Positions 1 through 13,215 of a stretch of 64,000 bases of DNA are shown in pieces. Made by a program: the position numbers and the translations under genes. Every line of letters starts with the position of its first letter. Positions within the stretch are counted from its first letter, which is position 1. The stretch lies in contig JAKZZE010000002.1 of the NCBI GenBank assembly GCA_024220505.1, forward strand, positions 620,001 to 684,000. Direction: 5' to 3'. The notes beneath the pieces are model-generated. The model ran no database searches and was not told the origin of the DNA. It was given only the letters and a program-made list of their open reading frames with translations. The DNA comes from Rhizopus arrhizus (Eukaryota > Mucoromycota > Mucoromycetes > Mucorales > Rhizopodaceae).

Positions 1-127
1 TTTCAGGAACCAGCTTGCTTATCATTCTCTGATTACCAACTATGACGATGTTTGATGATAATGCTTCCTTTTGCGATGGTAAACTGGTCTACTCCAAGCG
101 CTAGATTTCATGAGTCCATTCATGATG

Positions 128-469
128 TGGGCTTTTGAAGACTCCTTCAGAAGAATGGCTTCCCCGTTTTCCTGATTGATGAGTTAGAACAAATGCTGCC
201 CACATTGTGAAAAAATTACCTAGGAGACCTTTCGAATGGTACCCTATAGAAGTCAAGCTCTCACTCAAATTATTAAGCACGGCCTATTAAGATGTACAAA
301 TCAAAATTGCGGAGTGCCTGTGATTAATAGAAATAGGGCTGCTGACAACAGGGGACACTTTTGCCACTGGAATCGTGACTTAGATGCCTGTCTCAACAAG
401 TTGCATATTGTTCGTTCGCTTCGTGAAAATAGTCAAATTCCCGAAAGGGTCAGACGTGCTTTTCCTTAA
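128..469 (+). pseudogene. Fanzor/TnpB-like nuclease, C-terminal relic
   Basis: This is a degraded 3' end of a gene resembling the eukaryotic TnpB homologues (Fanzor). An IDE-like RuvC segment (about 170-195) is followed after a frameshift by CPHC (about 201-212), an in-frame TAG, then RCTNQNC and WNRDLDACLN, which ends in a positively charged PERVRR tail. The pair of Cys motifs followed by an NRDxxAxLN motif is the zinc ribbon plus RuvC-III arrangement of the family. At least one frameshift and one stop break it. The rest of the gene, if present, lies left of the window. Family assignment rests on motif order recalled from known Fanzor/TnpB proteins, not on a search. Confidence 0.55.
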
Positions 470-1355
470 CGACAAAGAAGACCAGGAAGATCTAGAGAGC
501 ATGCTGACGGCCTACAAAACTAATGTTCAGCCTTTCACTCCAGAGGCCAATGATTTCTCCTGAACAGTTATTGCCGTTCAATATCTAGATGCATTAAGTG
601 TAAGTGATGAACATAATAGTAACTTTTGAATTTTTACTCATTTTATTTTTATTGCTTTCAACTATACATACATTAATCATTCTTACCTTCATGTAAGTAC
701 TTTAAACAGCTCAACCAAAGACATATCTAGCTTTCTTTTATTTATATTATATTTATTTGGGTATTTATTTGCTTTCTACTTGCATATCTTTTCTTGTTAA
801 TTCTTATTATAAATTCTTTCCGTTTCTTTACCAATTTTCCTTACCTCTTTTCCAGTTTTTTCAATCTTTACCAACAATTAATAAAAATAGTGTAGTACCA
901 TGGTTGAGTTGCAAGCACTCAAATCGCTTTGGGTTGTTCCTGTTATAAAAAAAAAGAGATTACTGGCAAACATGATAAATTATTAAAAAATGGTTAAAGA
1001 AGTATAAACGAGTTTGAACAAATAATAAAAAACAGGGGCTTGATATCACACTTATACTTGAAAGACCAAAAGACCTTTCGTGTCGTGTTTCAAAGCTTGT
1101 TGTTTTTTCATGTCTCGCAAGTAATGCCCATAATGATTGCAACTTATTTACTGTGTCACTTTGCTATACATGAAAGATGATAACAATTTGAACTTACTCT
1201 TCAGAGTTTACTAACTCTTTTTGAATTTGTAAAAAGATGGAAAAGAGATAAAAGTAGACAAGTTATATATTTACCATATTGAAACCAAGTCAAACTAATG
1301 TTGATCTCAGTCTTTAATATTTTTAATATAATTAAATACAAAATAATATACATTT
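470..1355. other. Intergenic, no supported gene
   Basis: An open stretch of about 35 codons continues to about 561 in a different frame from the Fanzor-like relic; it may be element tail. The remainder is AT-rich, with only short unconvincing ORFs. The last part contains the 3' flank of the alanine aminotransferase gene. Confidence 0.5.
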
Positions 1356-3066
<1,711 letters not shown>

Positions 3067-3425
3067 TTATGATTAGAAGAAAGATAAAGAAAAAAATAAA
3101 AAAAGTATAATCAGTTTCAGATAAATTTTATCTTTCTCACAAAGTCCGATTTATTTTCAGGTTTTCTATGTTAGTGTAACGGTTGAGTCATAACCCATTT
3201 TCAGACAGAATTAATTCACAAAAACAAAGAATAAAACTGTTTACAAGAAAATAAAACGTCTGTTTTTGTTAATATTTTCAAGAAATACGAATAGACTTTT
3301 TATAAAACTATTTAATGTATCTTTATTATAAAAAAAGAGAGAGGTTGGCAAGTTGACTTCCAACTCATTTTTCCCACGATAAATCAAACAGTCCCATTTG
3401 CATCTGTGATAACGCTTATTTTATT
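3067..3425. other. Spacer between two minus-strand genes
   Basis: Holds the upstream region of the alanine aminotransferase gene and the 3' flank of the PABP-like gene. No ORF or RNA gene is visible. Confidence 0.5.
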
Positions 3426-4845
3426 TTACAAAGGGTATTTGTTTTTCTGTAAAATTTGCGATTCCAAGAAATGACGCCGATCCTCTTTACGCTGAGCCAA
3501 TGCCACGTAAATTGGCTTTGAAGATATAAATCGACCGTTCATTTCTGCCACTGCTCTATTCGCTTCATCAGAACAGCTAAAACAAACAAATCCAAACCCT
3601 TTTGGTGCTCCTGTCGATTCATCTCTCATGATTTTTGCACTTGTAATTGTTCCATAAGGCAAAAAGTTATTTATCAAGATTTCGTCTGTCACATCCTCTG
3701 CTAGGTTTTTGATATATAAATTGACCCCAGGATATCGTGAACTAGCTTGATGATGTCGTTTCAATTCATCATCTCGTTCTGATCTCTTTTGTGCACGCGT
3801 CACAAACAGTTTTTTACCAAAGAAATCTTTATCGTGCAATTCATTCACTGCTCTTTCAGCATCATCTGGTGATTCAAAGTTTACAAACCCAAATCCTTTT
3901 GGTTTATGCTGGTCATCACGTTGAACGAGTACTGATGAGACGGGTCCAATTGTACTGAATAATTCACTCAAATCATCCTCAGTAACATCACTTGATAAAT
4001 TTTTTACATAAACATTGGTAAATCGACAGTGCTGTTGATCATTGTGTGATAATAAAGATTCTTTTTCATTTTTAGGGACTTGGTGTGAAGCATGTCTGAT
4101 TTTTTTTTTTTAAAAAAAAAATTGAGTATAAAAGTAAGATTATTATATTAAGCTTACACTTCTTTACCAAAGAGCATTTTACCATTTACAAATGATATTG
4201 CTCTTTCAGCAGCAGCATATGTATCATAATTTACAAATCCATAACCTTTGACAGATCCTCCTGTCAGTTTATTAAACACTCTACAAGAGATAACATTTCC
4301 CCACCTTGAAAATGTATCATATAATGATTTGTTATCTACGTTTGGATGTAAATTCTTTAATATAATGTTTCCTGCCCCTGACACTCTTTTGGTTGTCTCT
4401 CGTTCTGATATCATTAGTCGATATGTTGTGCCGTCAATTTTTGAATGATTTAAATTTTCAAAGGCTGCACTACCTACACATAACAAGAGAGTTGAGTTAT
4501 TTTGATGATTTGTACTATATATTTACAGTCTTGTGGGGTATAAAAATTAATATGTGCATAACCGAGACTTTGATTGGTTACTGAATCGCGACAGACCTGA
4601 ACACTCTTTACATTGCCAAAGTGTTCTTTTAACATAGCTTCGTCAATGTGGGGAGCTAATTCACCGACATAAAGTGAAGTTTGTGTAGTAATTTTCGGCT
4701 TATATGGTTCATTGCTTGCTTGTGATTGAATAATTGCAATTTCTTTTTGCTGTTCAATTGTTAAACCTCTTGGTCCAAGTGAAATATCTGTCATTGTGTA
4801 TGTAAAAAGAAAAAAATTATAAAAATCACGGTCACTTGTACTCAT
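3426..4845 (-). CDS. Short poly(A)-binding protein with four RRMs
   Basis: Binds poly(A) or related RNA. Exons 4527-4845, 4158-4473 and 3426-4095 join in frame to about 434 residues. Four RRMs follow in order: SLYVGEL/SLGYAHINF, NIILKNL/KGYGFVNY, NVYVKNL/KGFGFVNF and NLYIKNL/KGFGFVCF, each with RNP2- and RNP1-like motifs, in the tandem arrangement of PABPC/Pab1. The protein stops just after RRM4 (QRKEDRR... then 15 residues), so the usual Pro/Gln-rich linker and C-terminal MLLE domain are absent. A second in-frame ATG at 4794 (MTDISL) could be the true start, because the first 17 residues are low-complexity. It shares a divergent promoter with the ETF beta gene. It may be a specialised paralogue of the main PABP. 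Confidence 0.88.
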
Positions 4846-5166
4846 CTTTTTTTTTTCATCATCCGACCAATGTCACCCCTTTACCCCTCTTTTATTCCAA
4901 AAAAAAAAAAGCTAAAAGAAAGGGGTGATTGCAATAAAAAGAAGTAGAATGCAAAAATGAATAAAAGAATAAAGTTCAGGCAACATATTGACCAATCATA
5001 ACACAATTATTATTTTCTTTCCCTTATTGATGGGAAATAAGGCTGCATGTGAAAATTAGATCTCTTTTTATTTATTTCACCCCCCGTTGAGAGATGATTT
5101 ATCGATGTCACAAACTTGTTACTTTATACACTTGTCCTTTTTTTTTTTTCACTTTTTCTAAATATA
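4846..5166. promoter_or_regulatory. Divergent promoter, PABP-like / ETF beta
   Basis: This 321-bp spacer separates two divergent start codons. Two CCAAT-type sequences are visible (near 4866 and 4990), and T-rich tracts precede the ETF beta ATG. Promoter function is inferred from position only. Confidence 0.4.
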
Positions 5167-6102
5167 ATGTCTAACCCCTTACGTATCTTTGTTCCTGTTA
5201 AGCGTGTCATTGACTATGGTACATATAATCAATAGCTAATAAAATAGAATAATACATAACCCTTCTATAGCTGTCAAGGTTCGTGTGAATGCAGCAAAGA
5301 CCGATGTCGACCGTAATGTAAAGCACAGTATGAATCCATTTGACGAAATTGCTGTTGAAGAAGCTGTTCGTATCAAAGAAAAATCTCCCAGTACTGAAGT
5401 TGTTGCTGTTTCATGTGGTTCTGCTAAATCCCAAGAAACTTTAAGAACTGCTTTGGCTATGGGTGCTGACCGTGCTGTTCACGTCGAAGTCAAGGATGAC
5501 AGTACTCTTCAACCTTTGGCTGTTGCCAAATTGCTTAAAGCTTTAGCTGATAAGGAAGCCAATAAGCCAGATCTTTTCATTTTGGGTAAACAAGCTATTG
5601 ACGATGATGCTAGTCAAACTGGACAAATGTTGGCTGGTTTGCTCAAGTGGCCCCAAGTAAATAGATACACCTTTCTTACATGTCAATTTAACTCACTTTC
5701 TTTTCAATAGACCACCTTTGCTTCCAAATTAGAAATTAACGATAAAGCACTCAAGGTTGTACGTGAAATCGATGGCGGTCTCGAAACCGTTTCTACTCAA
5801 TTGCCTGCCATTGTTACAACTGATTTACGGTATGTGTATATGTGAGTCATACAGAAAAGAGAAAGGAGATATTGATCTTTTTGCATAGTTTGAATGAACC
5901 TCGTTATGCTTCTCTTCCTAATATTATGAAAGCAAAAAAGAAGCCTTTAGTCAAGATGACTCCTGAAGATCTCGGTGTTGATATTTCACCTCGTCTTCAA
6001 ACATTAAAGGTTGAAGAACCTCCTAAGCGTGCTGGTGGTCGTAAGGTTGAAAGTGTTGACGATTTACTTGACAAGTTACGCAACGAAGCCAAGGTTTTGT
6101 AA
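5167..6102 (+). CDS. Electron transfer flavoprotein, beta subunit
   Basis: Beta subunit of the mitochondrial ETF heterodimer, which accepts electrons from acyl-CoA dehydrogenases and passes them to ETF-ubiquinone oxidoreductase. Four exons join in frame: 5167-5218, 5271-5656, 5711-5829 and 5889-6102, giving 256 residues, the usual length. Seen are the VPVKRVIDY start, the [16 protein letters not shown] stretch, the [20 protein letters not shown] nucleotide-binding region and, across the last intron, the family signature [20 protein letters not shown]. The C-terminus is lysine-rich. No obvious cleavable presequence is present, which is common for this subunit. The stop lies 76 bp before the start of the next gene on the same strand. 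Confidence 0.96.
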
Positions 6103-6178
6103 AACCTTTATAAATAGAAATAATAATAGTAACAATAAAAAAGAGGAAAAAGTTTTTTTTCCCTTCCATTTTTTATGT

Positions 6179-7195
6179 ATGAATTCTGCTAATTCATTAG
6201 CTTCTTTTGATACTGTTTACAGTGCTGATTCAACCGAATTTTGTCCGTTTGAAGATCATGCACAATACTTGACTGTAGGAACATATCAATTAACAGACGA
6301 AAAACAAGATAATGTTCGCATTCGAAAGGGGAAGATCTATTTGTTTGATGTTTCTAATCAACATCTGAATACACCCAAGCAAATCATTGAAACACCTGCT
6401 GTTCTCGATATGAAATGGAGTCATTCACTTGTAAACGATCAACAAGTATTGGGTGTGGCAGATTCAGTGGGTGGATTTCATTTATACGCATTTGATAATG
6501 ACAGCGACACTCTGGTCAAGGTAGATTCTTGTCAAGCAACAAAAGACCCTACTATCCTCTGTCTTTCACTTGATTGGGCTAGTCGGCGTGACAAGTCAGA
6601 TAGTCGCGTGGTTACATCCCATTCTAATGGCGATGTCAACATTTTGGCACCTAACGAATCCAATTATGTCATTCAGAATCATTGGCATGCTCATGACTTG
6701 GAAGCATGGATTGCAGGATTTGACTACTGGAATACAAATATTGTCTATTCTGGAGCAGATGATGGCTTGTTTAAGGGATGGGATACACGTACAAATACAC
6801 CTACCTTTGTCTATAAGAAACATATGATGGGTGTCACCACCATGCAATCATCGCCTCATCAAGAGCATGTCTTGGCAACAGGAAGCTATGATGAAACAAT
6901 CTATTTTTGGGATACTCGGTCTATGAGAGCACCAGTCAATAGCTTTCAGACACCAGGTGGTGGTATTTGGAGATTAAAATGGCATCCTGATCGTTCAGAT
7001 AGATTGTTATCAGCCTCTATGCATGCAGGCGCCTTTGTTTTAGATGTTAATACAACTAGTTTTGAGGCGAGTGTGGTCTCTGGCTTTTTGGATCATACCT
7101 CTATGGTGTATGGTGCAGATTGGTCATTTAAAGATCCTGATTTGATTGCTTCTTGTTCTTTTTATGATCATGTTTTACATCTTTGGAAGGCATAA
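6179..7195 (+). CDS. DPH7: Diphthine methyltransferase, DPH7/WDR85-like
   Basis: Single-exon WD-repeat protein of 338 residues. In the diphthamide pathway DPH7 demethylates diphthine methyl ester on elongation factor 2 before the final amidation. The start is the ATG at 6179, giving MNSANSLASFDTVYSADSTE, because DTxYxADSxEFCPF...LTVGTYQL is the conserved N-terminus of this family; the open frame further upstream lies in the ETF beta 3' end. Conserved segments include GKIYLFDV, VVTSHSNGDVNIL, AHDLEAWIAGFDYW, YSGADDGLFKGWDTR, GSYDETIYFWDTR and a terminal VLHLWKA blade. The role is taken from family knowledge. Assignment to DPH7 over other WD proteins rests on the N-terminal block and the AHDLEAW segment. 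Confidence 0.88.
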   Translation: MNSANSLASFDTVYSADSTEFCPFEDHAQYLTVGTYQLTDEKQDNVRIRKGKIYLFDVSNQHLNTPKQIIETPAVLDMKWSHSLVNDQQVLGVADSVGGFHLYAFDNDSDTLVKVDSCQATKDPTILCLSLDWASRRDKSDSRVVTSHSNGDVNILAPNESNYVIQNHWHAHDLEAWIAGFDYWNTNIVYSGADDGLFKGWDTRTNTPTFVYKKHMMGVTTMQSSPHQEHVLATGSYDETIYFWDTRSMRAPVNSFQTPGGGIWRLKWHPDRSDRLLSASMHAGAFVLDVNTTSFEASVVSGFLDHTSMVYGADWSFKDPDLIASCSFYDHVLHLWKA

Positions 7196-7709
7196 AAAGA
7201 AACTGTACAAAATAAAAGTATAGATAACAAAAAGAAGAACATAGACAAAATGCATTTGAAAATATAAAAAATAAGTAAAATAAAGAGATATACAGCTTGT
7301 TATTACAATACTGTAAAGCTGGAGTTACTTTTTTTTTATGAGGAGTACAATTATTTGAAGGTATCGATTTTAATACAGTCAACATTTAAAAAAGATGTTT
7401 GCTGTGCAATCCAGATGGTGGCTTGATACCTTTTTTATCTACAATTATAAACAAATATTATTTCTGCAGATCGGGCACAACAAAGGGAACCTACACTTGG
7501 TATATGATGATACTTACAAGTTCCATTTGCTCTGACCACAGAAAAGCCACATCCTTGAACTAAAGCATAAATAGGATAACATATATCGTACAAGCAAAAA
7601 AGTAAAGTGAAACTAATCAACATATGTTGATAGACGAGCAGGCAGTCAAAAGATAAAATCTCATACCAAGAGACAGGTTTAGGTACCTGAAGGGTATTTA
7701 TATAGATTC

Positions 7710-7743
<34 letters not shown>

Positions 7744-9362
7744 TGAGTAAACACTGATATGTCTGCAAACAAGCTTAAAAAATCCTGGGTTTTCTCAAGC
7801 TCCAAAGCCATGAATATCCTCACTAGATTATTCTGTATGTCTAAGAGAGGTACAAGTCAAAAGAAAAGTAAAGATAAAGGCTTTGTAATGTATTGTTTAT
7901 CTGAAAACATAAAAAAGGATACAATTTGAAGGTATCAATGCTACTCCATTTTATATAGGCACTGCTTTTATTCCCGTAAAAATATTTTTCAACAAAAGGC
8001 ATTAGACTTGAATTTTATCACAGCAACACAAGAAGTGAAATAGAAAACAATCACTTCTTCATTTTTCTTTTCATAACCCCTTCCAGCCAATAATAAAGCA
8101 TATATTAACGATGAATGATATACCTATGTATATCTTTTTTTTTTATAATCATTCAAAGCTTTAAGAAGGAAGTTGCAAAGCTTTTGATGCTCCCCTACGC
8201 TGCCTTTCTCGACTAGGCCATAGTGCTTATCAAGACGATGGTAAAAGCATGAAGAAATTCACCAGAGGTCTAGTAAATCCTGGTGACTAACCTTGTATCC
8301 CAACAGCATACGACTAATCTAAAGTCTTCTTAGTGTAGCTTGAGATTATCCTAGGTTCTGAAACTACACTAGTGTAACAATGCCTTATTTTACGAGGACA
8401 TAGAATGATACATTCAAAGAAATGTGTGGATGATAATCTTACATGATATAAATCAAAACTAAAACTAAAAAAAAAAAAAAAAAAACCTTTGATAATAATT
8501 ATTCTCTAAAGTGTTTCTTAGTCATCACAGCCCCCTCAATCCTATCCGAGCTTTCCTATTCTACTCAACATTATTTATAGCAATGAAGGTAAGCATTAGG
8601 AAAAAAGAGAAAAAAGAGCGAGATTGTTCAAATGGATCAGGTTTGATGTACAATTTCATTACACGACAAAAATAAAAGTGATCTATTGTATAGACAATCA
8701 TATGTATCCCATTTAAACTAAGCCGCATCTTTTTTATAGCAAGCTATGCTGACCGCATTTTTTTTAAGTAAAGATACACTAACCTTTTTACAATTAAAAC
8801 GTAATCGAAGGTTCATTGTAGTTACAATTGAAATTGAAATAAGGTAGAAAACAACTAATCCTTCATGTTTAAAACGTAAACCTCCTTTTTTTCTTATTCA
8901 TGCGCGTGATAACGTCAGTGTACGACAATAATGCTTGCTTCTTGTGATAAACCATTTGGAGCCCATCAAAGCTCTTTTTACGGCTTGCATCCTTGATGAA
9001 TATATTATTCATCTCAAGTGTAATGAAAACGCTGGATATCAAAAAATGAAATTGCTTGTCAATATCATTTTTAAATTAATTGCAGCAAGGACAACCATAA
9101 AAATACAAGCAAGTTATATTCCAGTTTTGAGATGAGACACGTTAGTAACAATCTTTAAGGTAGTTTAAGCTACATTTAATAAAAAAGCTATTTTTTTTAA
9201 TGCTTTGAATAAGGAGTAGAAAAAGTACAGGCCTTGACCTTGTCTAAATGTGGGAATGTTTTGCCACTTTTTTTTTTCGAAACCACATCACAGGTATGCC
9301 AACATGTTCTTTTATCTAATGTGGTAGCTTCCTTCTTCTTTTTATTATTATAGTTCATCGAT
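7196..9362. other. 2.2-kb spacer, no firm gene
   Basis: Contains 3' flanks of DPH7 and of the tetraspanin-like gene, a run of 29 T at 7713-7741, an A-run near 8469, and scattered short ORFs without recognisable motifs. A possible small secreted peptide (7435-7623, minus) is listed separately. Confidence 0.45.
7435..7623 (-). CDS. Possible 62-residue secreted Cys-containing peptide
   Basis: A short ATG-initiated frame starts with a hydrophobic MLISFTLLFCLYDIC segment that could be a signal peptide. It continues with QGCGFSVVRANGTCK and SVGSLCC, that is five cysteines and an N-glycosylation sequon (NGT). I do not recognise it. The same DNA also contains plausible GT and AG sites, so it could equally be a decayed exon of something larger or chance. 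No neighbour supports a role. Confidence 0.18.
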   Translation of the reverse strand: MLISFTLLFCLYDICYPIYALVQGCGFSVVRANGTCKYHHIPSVGSLCCARSAEIIFVYNCR

Positions 9363-10283
9363 TCAAAACTGTCTTTTATAACTTGTATAATGTGGGCTGA
9401 TTAGCGTATCTGAAGAATCCTGGCATTCCTTTACATTATCACATTTTTTCTTTTCTACAACGCATTCAGGGCTGACTTCCCACGGCCGATTAGGACTCAT
9501 CATACACAATTGGATAACAGAGTTACATAAAGCCAATAATTCAATGACAAGGCTTGTGAATAACGCGATATAAACATGAGTCAATTCTCGTTTAATGTAT
9601 TGATTCATTGGACCGTAACAAGGAGGTGCTGAATTGCTAACCTGATTTGGTGCACAAGTGGCACCTAATACAGGATGGTCAGAGGGATTCGTAAAACCAC
9701 AGCAATTGAACTTATTTCATAATGGTTAAAAAAGAAAGTAAAAAAGGATAAAGGAAAGTTATTACCTTTGTTTGTGCATAAAGTCTGTATTCTGTAGTAG
9801 CTTCTGCCCATGTTTGACTAAGCCAGCTAGTTGTATGAACAGCTTGAATATAGACAATGACCGCAATAGATACGTGGTATAAAAAGGTAATGGCAATCGT
9901 TGTTGTGCGTAAAACGTGAATTGACCTTCTTTCTGTATGGAAGCTACTCAATAAACCAATCAATGAAGCAAATATTAACATAATTCCTAAGATACTCATC
10001 ACTAAAGAATGGTTAAAAAAAGTTTTGTTTATAAGTTTGCATTTTTCTTCTTCTTTACTCTTTAATATATTAATAGGAATTAACAATGCGCTTGTTATCT
10101 TGAGTTTTATAGCCATTGTACCAAAAGATAATAGAGCACATCCACATATAAAAAATAAAAAATTTGCACAAATAAGGTACATTCGGCCTTGCCTATGTAT
10201 AATTGAAATAAAATAACGTATAAAAATGATAGTTTTATATATATCGTTTTTATTTTGTATTGTTACTTTTGACAACAAGGCAT
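9363..10283 (-). CDS. Tetraspanin-like membrane protein
   Basis: Three exons join in frame: 10267-10283 (17 nt), 9766-10192 and 9363-9710, giving about 263 residues. The tiny first exon supplies MPCCQK, which brings a pair of juxtamembrane cysteines (possible palmitoylation) to within a few residues of TM1. TM1 is LICANFLFFICGCALLSFG, TM2 follows MSILGIMLIFASLIGLLSS and TM3 follows TIAITFLYHVSIAVIVYI. A Cys-containing extracellular loop carries the CCG tetraspanin motif (FNCCGFTN) with further cysteines (ATCAP, PPCYG). TM4 is YIALFTSLVIELLALCNSV. The cytosolic tail is about 40 residues and acidic. Topology and the CCG motif fit fungal tetraspanins, which organise membrane microdomains. The exact subfamily is not resolved. 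Confidence 0.8.
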
Positions 10284-10598
10284 GATTAATAAATTAAAAG
10301 CGTATAAAGAAAAAAAAAAAAAAGAGGGAAATAATTCAAAGCATATTTTATATAAAATGAGGGGGAGATTGAAGATATAAAGAAGGGGGAGTGTAAGAGG
10401 TAACAGAAGGGAGCAAGGGGTATAAATAGGAGGGGGATTACAACAATGCCTTGCGAAGCAGTAATGATTCATAAGCCACTCATCTCCACATTTTTAAACT
10501 TGAGGAACAGAAAAATTTTAAACCAGGTTTGAAAAAAAAAAGCTTAAAAATATGACACACACCCTTTTATTTTTCTTCTTCTTCTTCTTTAAATAAAT
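10284..10598. promoter_or_regulatory. Divergent promoter, tetraspanin-like / LARP1-like
   Basis: This 315-bp spacer lies between divergent ATGs. It is purine-rich on the + strand near 10360-10440, with TATAAA-like sequences near 10350 and 10420. The function is inferred from position. Confidence 0.35.
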
Positions 10599-12667
10599 AT
10601 GGTTGCTTTAGTAGAGGAAGCTAGTAAGGTTGAAGAACAAATTCCAAAGAAGGTACCTGCACCTATTCCTACTGTTAACGTATGGCAAGTAAAGAAAGTA
10701 AGTGCTTCTTCTAGTACAAATACAGTAAATGGTAAAGAGATATATTTCAACTTCACTCTTTCTTGTACATAATAACCAACAAAAATATACAGACGCTTCA
10801 TGGCCTGCTCCCGTAGAATCATTAAAACAACAAGATGTTGTTCCTGAAAAATCAATATCCACAAAGTCTGTTGGCAAAGGACAATGGAAGCCATACACCC
10901 CTACCATCATTCATCCAGCACCCAGCCATTTTAAGAAAGACCAAAATAGCAGAAAGCCAAGAGAACCTAAGGAAACTAATGTACCTCAAGAATCAACCAC
11001 AGACAATAATCCTTCAATTGAAAAACCAGTTCCTGAAATCCAATCAAATAACAATCACCACCGGTCATCATCACACAGTTCATTCCGTGGTAGCAGACGT
11101 GGTGGCCGAGGAGGCTATTATCCAAAACGCTTTTTCAAACCCAAGTATTTTGACTTGGAAACACTTAAATCATATATTCTTCAACAAATTGAGTATTACT
11201 TTAGTATCGATAATCTCTGTAAGGACTTGTACTTGAGAAGTCAAATGAACAGTGAAGGTTATGTTCCATTCACCTTGATTGCTGGTTTCAACAGAGTCAA
11301 GAATTTAACAACCGACATGGACATGATCCGTGCCTCCGTAGAGCTCTCACAGTTACTTGAAAAGGACCAAAGTGGCGACATGTTGCGTAGAAAAGAAGGT
11401 TGGGAAATTTGGATTTTGCCAGCCACAAAAGAAGATGCCGCTGCCGCAGTTAGTAAAGTCACAAATGAATCTCAATCTAAATTACCATCAAAACCTGTTC
11501 AACAAAATAAAGAACAACAACAAAAAGAAGATGTGGAAGAGGATCTGTTTGATTTTGAAGATGAAGAATGGATTGATGGAAGCCGACCCAACACAGTTAA
11601 AAAGTATTACATTTCTGAGGATGAAGATGAAGAGGAAGACGAATTTGATGACGATAAAGTAGCTCGTATCATGATTGTCACTCAACACAAGAGAGATCGT
11701 ACACACCAACATTTTGATCGCTCAAAGATGAATGACGAAATCTCTGAAATGATCAACGAAGGCCTGTATCAATACGAGTCTGGTCTTGGATTGAAGACCA
11801 AGGCACCTCAATCCAAGGTTGGAACCACAGATTCTGAACATTTCAGACAACAAAAGGAAAATACTAAACCAGCTCGCTTCTATCCTGCTCAACCCGAATC
11901 CCTTCCTGTCTCTGCTCCTATTCACAAAGAGGCTCATGTTGGTTGGGTACTCAGTGACCAGCCTTATGAACCCCCCGCTGGGTTGTTATCTACAAGTCTT
12001 GGTAAATCACCCGCTTTGTCTACCTCTTTGGAAAACAACATGGCTCACTCCTTTGGAAGCTTCCAACATCCCAGTCACGAGTTATTACGTGAGAAATTTG
12101 TTCAACACAAATACTACAAATACCATGCCAAGGCACTCAAGGAACGTAAACAATTGGGTGTAGGTCAATCTCATGAGATGAACACCCTTTACCGTTTCTG
12201 GTCTCACTTTTTACGAGACCATTTTAATAACCGCATGTATAATGAATTTAAACGACTTGCTGTTGAAGATGCTAACCAAGATTACCGCTATGGCCTTGAA
12301 TGTCTTTTCCGCTTTTATTCTTATGGACTCGAACGTCGTTATCGTCCTGACGTATTCCAAGATTTTGAACAGCTTACCTTGGAAGATTATGACCACGGTC
12401 TCTTGTATGGCTTAGAGAAATTCTGGGCATACAATCATTATCGTAAAGACAAGAGAAAATTGAAATTCAATGCTCGCATGAAGCAATTGTTAGAAACACA
12501 CAAGACAATCAAAGACTTCAGAAATGTAAATGCACCCAGCAAAGTTGAAAGAGCCAAATACACTGTTCCTGTTCATAAAAATGTAAGTTTGTACTTTAAT
12601 CATTTTTCATCATTTTTTAAACTTTCTTTTTCCTTAGCCCAAGAATGATAAAAAAGAGAAGCATTAA
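10599..12667 (+). CDS. La-related protein 1 (LARP1-like)
   Basis: RNA-binding regulator of mRNA translation and stability. Exons 10599-10731, 10793-12582 and 12638-12667 give about 650 residues. Order: a disordered Pro/Ser N-terminus, an RG-rich patch (about 143-152), a La motif at about 164-250 ([20 protein letters not shown], then [18 protein letters not shown]), an acidic linker with [12 protein letters not shown], and a C-terminal DM15 region at about 465-610 with three HEAT-like repeats ([39 protein letters not shown]). La motif plus DM15 defines the LARP1 type; in animals DM15 binds the cap and TOP motifs. The first donor is placed at 10732 because the earlier GTAAGT at 10698 would break the frame. 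The last exon adds only [12 protein letters not shown] residues. Confidence 0.9.
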
Positions 12668-13215
12668 ACATCCTTTGTTTTGTTTCCTATTTGTGATAAT
12701 AAAAAAAAATACCTGTTGTTTTTTGTGTTTTATAATTCAATTTACTTTGAATATATTTTTTAAAAAAAGGGAGTTTACCAGCTAAACAAAATTCCTCACT
12801 GATTAAACCTTGCTAACATTACATTCAGGAGCCTTGTTTAAAGGATAAAGTATCTTATTTGAACGCAGTAATCATAACAGATAAGTGTAGACTATGCTGC
12901 GGGTCAAAAAGGACTGTTAGCAGAAACTCCATAATGAAAGAGTATACAACTATTGTAATTTACTTTAGCCTGCAAAGAAACAAGAAAGACGCGTTACCAG
13001 ATATGCTAAAATTGAAATGGGATTATTCTCCTTGTACTGAATATTTGAATGATGTATGTAACACATGTTTTAAACTAAGTTGAGGGCACAAAGGAGGTAA
13101 TTCACATGATAGAATGCTTTAGGTAACATATCATACAATTTAATTACTGGATATACAATAGTATAACGTATTACAAGTTTATTTATTAATAAATATAATA
13201 TGTACAGAATGGATT
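12668..13215. other. Spacer with a possible zinc-finger fragment
   Basis: Around 12,859-13,083 (+) an open frame without a clear ATG reads DKCRLCCGSK... then ALPDMLKLKW... then NDVCNTCFKLS. The CxxC-x(n)-CxxC spacing, with a leucine-proline-rich middle, is reminiscent of ZAD-like treble-clef domains, but it is isolated and lacks flanking exons I can join. The rest is AT-rich flank of LARP1 and SPA2. Confidence 0.25.

Noticed and set aside
6011..6178. Upstream extension of the DPH7 frame
   Set aside because: It overlaps the ETF beta 3' coding end and 3' flank in another frame; the conserved DPH7 N-terminus begins just after the ATG at 6179.
8935..9135. 66-codon plus-strand frame
   Set aside because: No motif, no conserved-looking composition, AT-rich spacer; likely chance.
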